Positions 8,360 to 16,144 of a stretch of DNA of 64,000 bases are shown here, one piece after another. The notes under the pieces were generated by a model that was not told the origin of the DNA, did no database searches, and worked only from the letters and a program-made list of their open reading frames with translations. Location: contig NZ_FXTC01000001.1 in assembly GCF_900182655.1 (NCBI RefSeq), positions 1 to 64,000 on the forward strand, in the 5' to 3' direction. Both the position numbers and the translations under genes were made by a program. Numbering within the stretch: position 1 is the first letter of the stretch; each line of letters starts with the position of its first letter. The stretch comes from Chryseobacterium rhizoplanae (lineage in GTDB: Bacteria > Bacteroidota > Bacteroidia > Flavobacteriales > Weeksellaceae).

Positions 8360-10993
8360 ATGGATATGAAAAATAGAGCTTTACCCCTTTTATTTGCAGT
8401 ATTTTCTGCATTTCCGACTGTATTGTTCGGACAGGATAATGAAAAACTGATTAAAGATTATATTTCTCAAAATAAAATAAGAGAATATAAAAAGTCTGAT
8501 CTTAATAATATCATTGTTGATATTGTAGATCCTTCAAAATCCTTAAATGGTAATGTTGTGAAATTTTTACAGACTTATAATGGTTTACCAATTTACAGTT
8601 CTGTGGGAACAGCATTGATCAAGGACAATAAAATTGTTTATTATACGGACAATTTTGTAAAAGATTATACTGCATCTACTTCTGGTACAGCTGCTATTAA
8701 TAAAAGCACAGCGCTTCAAAAAATTGCTGAAGACCTGAAAAATCCTGATATTGCAAATTTTACAATTCTTGAATATCTTGAAAAGACTCAAAAAAAAGCT
8801 ACATCTGCCAATCAAAGACTTGTATATACCAACGACGAGAGCGGAAACTTACGCTTGGCTTATGAATATACCTTAACGGAACCAAAGACTCCGAATTACT
8901 GGAATATTTTAGTAGATGCCAACAATGGAAATATCCTGCTAAAAAATAACCTGACTTTATCTTGTAATTTCCATCATGATGCTTATAGCTCAGATGCTGA
9001 GTACGGCCATGCTGATCATTTTGAAAATACCCTAATGGGGCCTCAAAATAATGTAGCACAGAATAACATTCCGTTACTTTTACCGGATAATGCATCATAT
9101 AACGTATTTCCATTGCCAATTGAAGCACCTACTTTTGGTTCAAGATCAATCATTACTAATCCTTGGATCCTGAGTGCTTCTCCTGAAGGATGGCATTCTG
9201 ACGGAACCAATCATTATACGGTTACAAGAGGAAATAATGTTTTTGCCTATGAAGATGCTTCAGGAACAGCTTTAACAGCACCTGATTATCTTACAGGAGC
9301 TCCGGCAGATGGTGGGGCTACAAGAAATTTTGATTTCCCTTTTAATATCAATGAAACTCCTTTAAATAACAGGAATGCTGCCATTACGAATTTATTTTAT
9401 CTGAATAATAGAATTCATGATGTTTTCTATAAGTTTGGATTTACAGAATCTGCCAGAAACTTCCAGCAGAACAATTTTGGTAATGGACCTGTAGGAGGAG
9501 ATGATGATTCTGTATATGCAGAGGCGCAGGATGGCAGCGGATTAAATAATGCAAATTTCTCTTCAGGACAGGATGGCTACAATGGTAAAATGCAGATGTA
9601 CCTTTGGTCTCCGGTAGGAAGAGTATTTTATTATAATGCACCAAGTACTGCTATTTCCCGTACACCGGGGGCAGGAACTGCACAATTTGGTAATCCATTA
9701 CCTATGAGCGGTATTACAGGAGATGTAGCACTTTCATCAGTTTTGGATGGTTGTACAGCTTTGCCTGCAAGTTCATTGACTAATAAAATAGGACTGGTTG
9801 AAAGAGGAACATGTTCTTTTGCTGTTAAAGTGAAAAACCTTCAGGATGCCGGGGCTAAAGCAGCGATTGTTTATAACAACGCAGTGAATGGGGCTACTAT
9901 AGGTAATATGGCAGGTAACGATCCGACAATTATAATTCCTTCGGTGCTTATTACCAATGCAGAAGGAGAATATATCAAAACTCAGATGGCAGCAAGTACA
10001 ACAGTAAATGTTACCTTGAAAGGAAATATGACTCCTGATGGAAGTTTTGATAACGGAATCGTAACTCATGAATATGGTCACGGAATATCCAACAGAATGA
10101 CAGGGACAGGATATAACTGTCTGAATGCAGGGGTAAGTAAAGAACAAATGGGAGAAGGATGGTCTGATTTCTTTGCTTTAATGTTGACTAATAAAGCTGG
10201 AGACAATGCTACTGTGGCAAGAGGTACAGGTACTTATGCATTAGGTCAGGCGATAACAGGTGCTGGTATCAGACCTGCCAAATATTCAACAAGTCTTGCA
10301 GTTAACGGATTTACATATGGAGATACCAATGGAATGGAATATAATAACGGATCAGCAGTTGTTCCGGATGTACACTCTATTGGTTTCGTTTGGGCTACTA
10401 TGTTATGGGATCTTCATTGGAAATATGTTGAAAAATATGGGTATTCTTCGGATGTCTTATCTACAACGCCTAACGGAAGTACAAAAGTATTACAGCTGGT
10501 AACAGATGCTTTGAAACTTCAGGGATGTAACCCTAGCTTTATTGATGGAAGAAATGCAATATTAGCAGCAGAGTTAGCAACTACCGGAGGTGTTGATAAA
10601 TGTATGATCTGGGGCGTTTTCGCAAGAAGAGGTTTAGGAGTGAGTGCATCTGCGGGAGTGAAGAATAATATTAATGATCAGGTGCAGGACTTTAATGTAC
10701 CGGAACAGTGTTTATTAGCGACCAATGAAGTGAATGGTGATAAAAATAAAAATATTTCTATCTATCCAAACCCTGCTAAAGACGAGTTTTATATCAACTT
10801 CCCAAGCAATACTCTTGGAAAAGTAAGTGTAGAACTTTATGATATGTCTGGTAAACTGGTTTCTTCTGAAGATAAAATTTCACCGGACGCTAAGAAAGCA
10901 ATTTCTACAAGCAACCTGGTAAATGGAACTTATATGGTGAAAATCAAAGGACTTGGTTTTGAAGCCGCTTCAAAAGTAATGGTTAAAAAATAA
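8360..10993 (+). CDS. M36 fungalysin-type metalloprotease, T9SS-secreted
   Basis: An 877-residue secreted zinc peptidase. A signal peptide (MKNRALPLLFAVFSAFPTVLFG) is followed by an FTP-type propeptide (about 30-190) and the M36 catalytic region with the zinc motif HEYGH (H570, E571, H574) and downstream GEGWSDF, whose Glu is the likely third ligand. A PA (protease-associated) domain is inserted ahead of the catalytic motif (GCTALPASSLTNKIGLVERG, CSFAVKVKNLQDAGA). The last ~75 residues are a type A T9SS sorting domain (ISIYPNPAKDEFYI). It should be exported through the Sec and T9SS systems and cleaved for maturation, acting as an extracellular endopeptidase. A second ATG six bases downstream (8366) gives a more typical signal peptide and may be the true start. 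Confidence 0.92.
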   Translation: MDMKNRALPLLFAVFSAFPTVLFGQDNEKLIKDYISQNKIREYKKSDLNNIIVDIVDPSKSLNGNVVKFLQTYNGLPIYSSVGTALIKDNKIVYYTDNFVKDYTASTSGTAAINKSTALQKIAEDLKNPDIANFTILEYLEKTQKKATSANQRLVYTNDESGNLRLAYEYTLTEPKTPNYWNILVDANNGNILLKNNLTLSCNFHHDAYSSDAEYGHADHFENTLMGPQNNVAQNNIPLLLPDNASYNVFPLPIEAPTFGSRSIITNPWILSASPEGWHSDGTNHYTVTRGNNVFAYEDASGTALTAPDYLTGAPADGGATRNFDFPFNINETPLNNRNAAITNLFYLNNRIHDVFYKFGFTESARNFQQNNFGNGPVGGDDDSVYAEAQDGSGLNNANFSSGQDGYNGKMQMYLWSPVGRVFYYNAPSTAISRTPGAGTAQFGNPLPMSGITGDVALSSVLDGCTALPASSLTNKIGLVERGTCSFAVKVKNLQDAGAKAAIVYNNAVNGATIGNMAGNDPTIIIPSVLITNAEGEYIKTQMAASTTVNVTLKGNMTPDGSFDNGIVTHEYGHGISNRMTGTGYNCLNAGVSKEQMGEGWSDFFALMLTNKAGDNATVARGTGTYALGQAITGAGIRPAKYSTSLAVNGFTYGDTNGMEYNNGSAVVPDVHSIGFVWATMLWDLHWKYVEKYGYSSDVLSTTPNGSTKVLQLVTDALKLQGCNPSFIDGRNAILAAELATTGGVDKCMIWGVFARRGLGVSASAGVKNNINDQVQDFNVPEQCLLATNEVNGDKNKNISIYPNPAKDEFYINFPSNTLGKVSVELYDMSGKLVSSEDKISPDAKKAISTSNLVNGTYMVKIKGLGFEAASKVMVKK

Positions 10994-11012
10994 TTTACTT
11001 ATATTTAATTTC

Positions 11013-11045
11013 AAAATCGCCACAAGCTTTGCTTGTGGCGATTTT
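11013..11045 (+). terminator. terminator after M36 gene
   Basis: Perfect 14-bp stem: AAAATCGCCACAAG (11013-11026) and CTTGTGGCGATTTT (11032-11045). Flanking A and T runs allow it to act in either direction. Confidence 0.85.
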
Positions 11046-11092
11046 GTTTATCTATCATTATAACACTTAAGATAGGTTTAATTTATATGTCG

Positions 11093-11100
11093 TAACTTTG
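11093..11100 (+). promoter_or_regulatory. -7 element of EamA gene
   Basis: TAACTTTG matches TANNTTTG. Its presence argues against the in-frame TTG at 11098 as a start, because that codon lies inside the promoter; the ATG at 11119 is about 14 nt downstream of the expected transcript start. Confidence 0.6.
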
Positions 11101-11118
11101 CAGGCTGTAAAAAAAATT

Positions 11119-12105
11119 ATGAAGAAGAAAAATATACTAAAAGGTGTTTTATTTGTAGGGATTGGAGCTAGTATATACGGTATGTTGGCCACTTTTGTGA
11201 AAATGGCTTACCATGATGGTTTCACAACTTCGGAAGTAACTACTTCCCAGTTTGTATTAGGTTTGACAGGACTTTTGATCCTCAATTTTATTCAGACTCT
11301 AACCTCAAAACAAAAATTATCGCTGCCAAATTCTAAAGAAGTCAGAATGTTACTGCTTGCAGGAACTTCTTTAGGAGGAACAAGCTTATTCTATTATATT
11401 GCTGTACAGTATATCAATGTTTCAATTGCTATAGTACTTTTGATGCAGTCGGTATGGTTCAGTGTGGTGGTGGAAAGTATTCTTACAAAAAAACTACCCA
11501 ATGCAAGAAAAGTAATTTCTGTAGTTATCGTATTGTTGGGAACAGTTTTAGCCACGAATCTTATCAATATGGAAATTGAGCTGGACTGGCATGGAGTCTT
11601 CTGGGGATTGATGGCCGCTGCTTCCTATACTTTGACAATGTTCACATCCAATACGCTGGCAACCCATCTTCCGGTTTTCAGGAAAAGTATTATTATGCTG
11701 GCGGGTGGTTCTGTAGTGGTTTTTGCATTTTTATTCTTTGCACAGATCGGGCCTATGTATTTTGATGGTTTAAAATCATTATACTTGAATTTTACAGATA
11801 ATACAGAACATATCCATTCATTCAATTATTCAATATTCCTGACATACGGATTTATCCTGGCTCTTTTTGGAACCATTATTCCGCCAATTTTATTCAATAT
11901 CGGATTTCCAAATGCGGGGTTAGGTCTGGGAAGTATTGTTTCCTCACTGGAACTTCCGGTTTCCGTGACAATGGCCTTTGTTTTATTAGGGGAGAAAGTA
12001 TTTCTGATTCAATGGATAGGAATTGCTTTGATCCTTTTTGCTATTGTTCTGATGAATTTACCTTCAAAAAAAGTGAAAGAAGTTTCGGTAGCAGAATTAT
12101 CTTAG
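11119..12105 (+). CDS. EamA/DMT family transporter
   Basis: A 328-residue integral membrane protein with about ten hydrophobic helices arranged as two EamA repeats (about residues 6-145 and 160-312), the architecture of drug/metabolite transporters. The second repeat ends with GLGSIVSSLELPVSVTMAFV and LIQWIGIALILFAIVLMNLP, the usual C-terminal signature where the conserved Glu (SLELP) sits in the last repeat. Substrate cannot be predicted; relatives export amino acids, nucleosides or drugs. It is flanked by terminators on both sides, so it is monocistronic. The start is chosen for the promoter position described at 11093. Confidence 0.85.
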   Translation: MKKKNILKGVLFVGIGASIYGMLATFVKMAYHDGFTTSEVTTSQFVLGLTGLLILNFIQTLTSKQKLSLPNSKEVRMLLLAGTSLGGTSLFYYIAVQYINVSIAIVLLMQSVWFSVVVESILTKKLPNARKVISVVIVLLGTVLATNLINMEIELDWHGVFWGLMAAASYTLTMFTSNTLATHLPVFRKSIIMLAGGSVVVFAFLFFAQIGPMYFDGLKSLYLNFTDNTEHIHSFNYSIFLTYGFILALFGTIIPPILFNIGFPNAGLGLGSIVSSLELPVSVTMAFVLLGEKVFLIQWIGIALILFAIVLMNLPSKKVKEVSVAELS

Positions 12106-12133
12106 AAAAATATTTAAATAAAAATAACAGTTG

Positions 12134-12162
12134 AAACCGTTCCTTTTGGAGCGGTTTTTTTT
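12134..12162 (+). terminator. terminator after EamA gene
   Basis: AAACCGTTCC and GGAGCGGTTT pair with one G-T wobble around a TTTT loop and are followed by a run of eight T. Confidence 0.8.
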
Positions 12163-12188
12163 AATTTTAATCTTTAAATAAAAGTTTG

Positions 12189-13181
12189 ATGAAACATTTC
12201 AGAAATATAACGGCTGCTTTTGCGTTGATCGTGTCCGGTTTTATGTTTTCACAGGTAAAACCTCTGGATGCAATGCTTTCCGACTATAAATATCCTTATG
12301 AAGTTCATTTTCTCAATTTTAAGTCTCAGGGAGAGGATTTGAAAATGGCTTATATGGATGTAAAGCCACAAAAATCCAATGGAAAAACAATAATGCTTCT
12401 TCATGGAAAGAATTTCAACGGAGCATATTGGGAGAGAACAGCAAAGGATTTGTCTGCGAAAGGATTCAGAGTAGTAATTCCTGATCAGATCGGGTTTGGT
12501 AAATCATCTAAACCTCATTCTTATCAGTTTTCTTTTTCACAATTAGCAGAGAATACGAAAGGAATTTTGGATGAACTGAAAATTGATAAAGCAATCGTTC
12601 TGGGACATTCAATGGGGGGAATGGTAGCAACCAGATTTACACTATTGTATCCTGAAAAAGTACAGAAGCTAATTCTTGAAAACCCAATCGGGTTGGAGGA
12701 TTATAAGACTTTTGCAGCATATCAGACAATCGACCAGGCGTATCAGTCCGAACTGAAAAATACTGCGGAAACCTATAAAAATTATCAGCTCAAATTTTAT
12801 TATGATAACAAATGGAAAGAAGAATATCAGCCCTGGCTTGATCTGATTGCAGGATGGACGCTTCATAAAGATTACCCTCAGGTAGCCTGGGATGCAGCAC
12901 TCACCTCGGATATGATCTATAATCAGCCGGTATGTTATGAGTTTAAAAATATTAAAGTTCCCACGCTGCTTATTATTGGAACAAGAGACAGAACGGCAAT
13001 AGGGAAAGATAGAGCGCCTAAAGAACTTCAGTCAAAAATGGGACAGTATCAGGAATTAGGAAAGAAAACCCAGCGTGAAATTGCAGGCTCAAAACTTATA
13101 GAGATTGAGAACGTAGGGCATCTTCCACATATTGAAGTATACCCTCAGTTCTTTGAAGCTCTGTATAACTTTATACAATAA
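12189..13181 (+). CDS. secreted alpha/beta hydrolase
   Basis: A 330-residue alpha/beta-fold hydrolase with a Sec signal peptide (MKHFRNITAAFALIVSGFMFSQ), so it acts in the periplasm or outside. The oxyanion region LLHGKNFNG, the nucleophile elbow GHSMGG (Ser141), the acid in IIGTRDRTA and the catalytic His in NVGHLPHIE form a complete triad. The sequence resembles the haloalkane dehalogenase/epoxide hydrolase/esterase branch, but the substrate cannot be told from the motifs. A TTG directly before the ATG is ignored as a start. The gene stands alone between a terminator and a convergent MFS gene. Confidence 0.83.
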   Translation: MKHFRNITAAFALIVSGFMFSQVKPLDAMLSDYKYPYEVHFLNFKSQGEDLKMAYMDVKPQKSNGKTIMLLHGKNFNGAYWERTAKDLSAKGFRVVIPDQIGFGKSSKPHSYQFSFSQLAENTKGILDELKIDKAIVLGHSMGGMVATRFTLLYPEKVQKLILENPIGLEDYKTFAAYQTIDQAYQSELKNTAETYKNYQLKFYYDNKWKEEYQPWLDLIAGWTLHKDYPQVAWDAALTSDMIYNQPVCYEFKNIKVPTLLIIGTRDRTAIGKDRAPKELQSKMGQYQELGKKTQREIAGSKLIEIENVGHLPHIEVYPQFFEALYNFIQ

Positions 13182-13186
13182 AATAC

Positions 13187-13291
13187 TTGAAACATTAAGT
13201 TTTTATATGAAACTGGGCCTTCTTCTTCTTCATTTTCATCTTTGATGAAGCTTAACGATTCTTATTTTCTTTATTAAACTTAATGTTTCAA
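13187..13291. repeat. 105-bp inverted repeat between convergent genes
   Basis: TTGAAACATTAAGTTT begins at 13187 and AAACTTAATGTTTCAA ends at 13291, a perfect 16-bp inversion. The centre contains a second near-palindromic stretch around CTTTGATGAAGCTTAACG. It starts within 6 bp of the hydrolase stop and stops just before the MFS stop, so it likely serves as a shared terminator. The boundaries look like those of a small mobile repeat. Confidence 0.7.
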
Positions 13292-13293
13292 AA

Positions 13294-14436
13294 TTAATTT
13301 TTCCTGTATTCAAAGAATACTAAAGTGCAAACTCCAATTCCAGAAAACAAGACACAGGAAATTCCTAAATTCTGTATAAAACCAATGCTTATCAATCCTA
13401 AACCTATCAGGATATAATAAATAAGTCCCAGCAAAGCTCCTGCACTTCCGGTTTCGTTTTTATAATGGATAAGTGCGGTACTCAGAATATTCGGGATTGC
13501 AATGCTGAATGCCATCACAATGAAGAAGTATGGAATTAAAAAGTATATCCCTTTACTCACCAGAATCCATACGAAAATTGAGGCGATACATGCGGTAAAT
13601 GTGCTTGCTTCAACTAAATATTTAGGTTGTATGTTTCTCAATAACAGAAATCTGTTAAGTTTTGCTCCGGCAAATGTTCCGCCAGCTAATATAACACTGC
13701 TGTATCCGAAAATATAAGAAGAATAATGGTGCTCTTTGAAGATAAACGGAGCCAGTGAGTAGTAAGAAAACAGCAAGACATTAAAACTCATAATCAGTAA
13801 ACAACACTTTATAATCGCTGGGTCACAAAGCATCCTCTTTAATAAGTCAGTTAAAATACTTATGTTGATTTCTTTTACTGAATGTTGAGTTTCTGAAATT
13901 CTCTTACGGGAAAGAATATAAAACAGTCCTGCAAGCAAACATAGTGTTATAAAAACGCCTTGATGTCCAGCAGAAGAAGCTAACAGTGATCCTGTAATCA
14001 TTCCTATGACAGGGCTTATGGACAAACCAATTCCGATCCATGAAAATACTTTGCTGATATTGTTTTGATCATAAGTATCCCTTAGAATTGTTTGTGTAAC
14101 AATAGAGCCCACAGATATTCCAAATGCAGAAATAATTCTGGCACTAAGCAGAATCATGAAATTGGGTGCAAAAACAGCTGTCAGTGTTCCAATTCCATAG
14201 GTAATAAGTCCGTATTCAAGGGATTTTTTCCTTCCTATTCTATCACATTGTACTCCCCAAAATGCCACTCCAAGAGCGAATGCTATAAAATATAAGCTGA
14301 TCGTCAGGGCAGTAGATTCTTCTTTCACTCCGAATCGCTCCTGAATCATTGGTAAAACCGGGCTGTAAATGGTTTCCACAAACTGAGGAAGCATTATAAG
14401 TACAGTCAGCAGCCAAATGGGATTTGTCTTTTTCAT
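13294..14436 (-). CDS. MFS transporter, Bcr/CflA-type
   Basis: A 380-residue major facilitator superfamily permease with about 12 hydrophobic helices. The loop between helices 2 and 3 carries motif A (GVQCDRIGRKKSLEYG), and helix 5 carries a glycine-rich antiporter-like segment (GIGLSISPVIGMITGSLL). Best fit is the Bcr/CflA drug-efflux group. It is divergent from an AraC-type regulator with a 75-bp shared upstream region, which suggests the regulator controls it in response to the exported compound. The substrate is unknown. Confidence 0.85.
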   Translation of the reverse strand: MKKTNPIWLLTVLIMLPQFVETIYSPVLPMIQERFGVKEESTALTISLYFIAFALGVAFWGVQCDRIGRKKSLEYGLITYGIGTLTAVFAPNFMILLSARIISAFGISVGSIVTQTILRDTYDQNNISKVFSWIGIGLSISPVIGMITGSLLASSAGHQGVFITLCLLAGLFYILSRKRISETQHSVKEINISILTDLLKRMLCDPAIIKCCLLIMSFNVLLFSYYSLAPFIFKEHHYSSYIFGYSSVILAGGTFAGAKLNRFLLLRNIQPKYLVEASTFTACIASIFVWILVSKGIYFLIPYFFIVMAFSIAIPNILSTALIHYKNETGSAGALLGLIYYILIGLGLISIGFIQNLGISCVLFSGIGVCTLVFFEYRKN

Positions 14437-14511
14437 TTTTTTCTACAAAGTTTCCAAAATTTCAATGTATATTTATAATGATATAAAAACAAAAAATATC
14501 AAAAATAAGAC

Positions 14512-15357
14512 ATGGCTGTATTGAAACAGAATGAAGAGTTTGATGCGGATTCTATCCGGGAAAAAGTAATTGGAATAGCTTCTGATATGGTGATGCATGA
14601 TTCCGGCTTTCATTTTCATACAACAAAGGCTCAGTTGTTATATGCGCCATCTGGCTGTATGACCGTTACTACTTCTGACAGACAACTTGTTCTGCCTCCA
14701 TTCAGAATGCTCTGGATTCCTGTCAATGAGACTCATAGGGTGAATTTCAGAAATATTGTTGCTTACAGGTCAATTTATTTTGATGAATGTTATGCAGAAA
14801 AATATATGAGCACCAGTCTTAGAGTTTTGCACGTCAATCCATTATTAAAAGAAATTATTGAAAGGATTTGCTTTTGGGAATGGTCAGAGCTCAGAAATGA
14901 TCAGGTCAATCTGCTTAATGTGTTCTGGGATGAAATAAACGGGGCTCCGGAAGAAAAGCTGGAACTTAAAATACCGCAAGATAGACGTTTTAAGAAGTTT
15001 TCAGAAGAGTGGACTCTGCGTTATGCTATGCCGCCGATGTTGAAAGATCTTGCTGAAAAAACCGGAGCAGTGGAGAAAACAATCAGCCGTATTTTTAAAA
15101 AAGAAACAGGGTTGTCTTACCAGGAATGGAGGCAGCAGTGGCGGTTGCAGCGATCCATTGAACTTTTGGTGGAAGGTAATTCAATAGGAGAGGTGTCTCA
15201 TATTCTAGACTTCTCTTCAGACAGTGCTTTTATAGATTTTTTCAAAAAGCAGACAGGCTCGACTCCTTTGCAATATCTCATAAAACATAGTAATATCTTT
15301 ACAGGTGATAAAAGAGATTGGATAGATGAACCCTTCCAAACCCTGTCAAGGTTCTAA
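14512..15357 (+). CDS. AraC family regulator beside MFS gene
   Basis: A 281-residue regulator. The N-terminal third is a cupin-like sensor (HDSGFHFHTTKAQLLYAPSG, then LPPFRMLWIPVNETHRVNF). The C-terminal ~90 residues contain two helix-turn-helix units (MLKDLAEKTGAVEKTISRIF and IGEVSHILDFSSDSAFIDFF) followed by GSTPLQYL. It is divergently arranged with the MFS gene and probably regulates it. The final residues QTLSRF and the stop codon lie inside a dispersed hairpin repeat (15339-15371), so the original C-terminus has been replaced or extended; the tail from about GDKRDWIDEPF onward is outside the conserved domain, so function should not be affected. Confidence 0.86.
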   Translation: MAVLKQNEEFDADSIREKVIGIASDMVMHDSGFHFHTTKAQLLYAPSGCMTVTTSDRQLVLPPFRMLWIPVNETHRVNFRNIVAYRSIYFDECYAEKYMSTSLRVLHVNPLLKEIIERICFWEWSELRNDQVNLLNVFWDEINGAPEEKLELKIPQDRRFKKFSEEWTLRYAMPPMLKDLAEKTGAVEKTISRIFKKETGLSYQEWRQQWRLQRSIELLVEGNSIGEVSHILDFSSDSAFIDFFKKQTGSTPLQYLIKHSNIFTGDKRDWIDEPFQTLSRF

Positions 15358-15371
15358 ACATTGACAGGGTT
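15339..15371. repeat. hairpin repeat AACC-TGTCAAGG, copy 1
   Basis: AACCCTGTCAA (15339-15349) pairs with TTGACAGGGTT (15361-15371) around GGTTCTAAACA. It overlaps the 3' end and stop codon of the AraC gene. A second copy with a swapped base pair lies at 38160-38194. Confidence 0.75.
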
Positions 15372-15440
15372 GAATAATATGGATAATCTAGAAACAGGAA
15401 AAGGAACTTCAAATAGAGAATTAAAAAGAGTTTTAAACAA

Positions 15441-15476
15441 AAAAAGAGACTGTTTACGTGTAAACAGCCTCTTTTT
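15441..15476 (-). terminator. rplS terminator
   Basis: On the minus strand an A-rich AAAGAGGCTGTTTA pairs with TAAACAGTCTCTTT (one wobble) around CACG and is followed by a T-run. It lies 20 bp after the L19 stop codon. Confidence 0.85.
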
Positions 15477-15495
15477 GTATGTATTGTTGTCTGAA

Positions 15496-15852
15496 TTATT
15501 TCTTCTTGTAAGCAGCGTCTTTGATTCTTGCTTTTTTACCTCTAAGGTCTCTGAAGTAGTAAATTCTAGCTCTTCTAACTCTACCTTTTCTATCAAGCTC
15601 GATTTTTTGAAGCGCAGGCAGGTTAATAGGGAATACTCTTTCTACACCTACATCACCACTCATTTTTCTGATAGTGAAAGTTTTTGTAGAACCAGTACCT
15701 CTTAATTGGATAACTGTTCCTTTGAAGAACTGAGTTCTTGTCTTTTGTCCTTCTTTAATTTCGTAATACACAGTAATTGTATCACCTGCTTTGAATTCAG
15801 GGAATTCTTTTTTAGCAATGTACTTGTCTTGTACGTACTTTAATAAATCCAT
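15496..15852 (-). CDS. rplS: 50S ribosomal protein L19
   Basis: A 118-residue protein matching bacterial L19 over its length: FKAGDTITVYYEIKEGQKTR, the GTVIQLRGTG turn, TFTIRKMSGDVGVERVFPIN, and the basic C-terminus RRARIYYFRDLRGKKARIKD. L19 sits at the 30S-50S interface in the large subunit. In many bacteria rplS is in an operon with rpsP, rimM and trmD. Here it stands alone, with its own promoter and terminator, which is the usual flavobacterial arrangement as far as the sequence shows. Confidence 0.97.
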   Translation of the reverse strand: MDLLKYVQDKYIAKKEFPEFKAGDTITVYYEIKEGQKTRTQFFKGTVIQLRGTGSTKTFTIRKMSGDVGVERVFPINLPALQKIELDRKGRVRRARIYYFRDLRGKKARIKDAAYKKK

Positions 15853-15921
15853 TATTAATAAAATAAAATGTTAAAGCTAAGCAACTTACACGTTCTTCGT
15901 CAGAGGTTGAATAACAGGTTG

Positions 15922-15954
15922 CAAATGTACAAAATAGTTTTTGAATATGCCAAA
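15922..15954 (-). promoter_or_regulatory. rplS promoter
   Basis: Minus strand: -33 TTTG (15951-15954), 21-bp spacer, -7 TACATTTG (15922-15929). The transcript should begin near 15917, about 65 nt ahead of the ATG. Confidence 0.7.
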
Positions 15955-16144
15955 TAATTAATGTACTAAAAACTATAATTTTTTCATTCGGTTTTTGCTA
16001 AAAAATTAACGGTTTCTTTAAAATACCATCAGACAGAGTTTATATGGGAATTCTACTTTTGCCCAAAATAAAAAATCTTAACACCGATTTTTAAATTCCT
16101 GATTCACAACTTAAAACTATATGTTTTTTTAAACTAAAGCTATT

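Noticed and set aside
9773..10147. Minus-strand frame inside the M36 protease gene
   Set aside because: Cysteine- and histidine-rich text results from the complementary reading of a conserved enzyme; no promoter or domain supports it.
15361..15705. Plus-strand reading frame opposite rplS
   Set aside because: It overlaps the well-supported L19 gene and its terminator on the opposite strand. The translation shows no recognisable domain.
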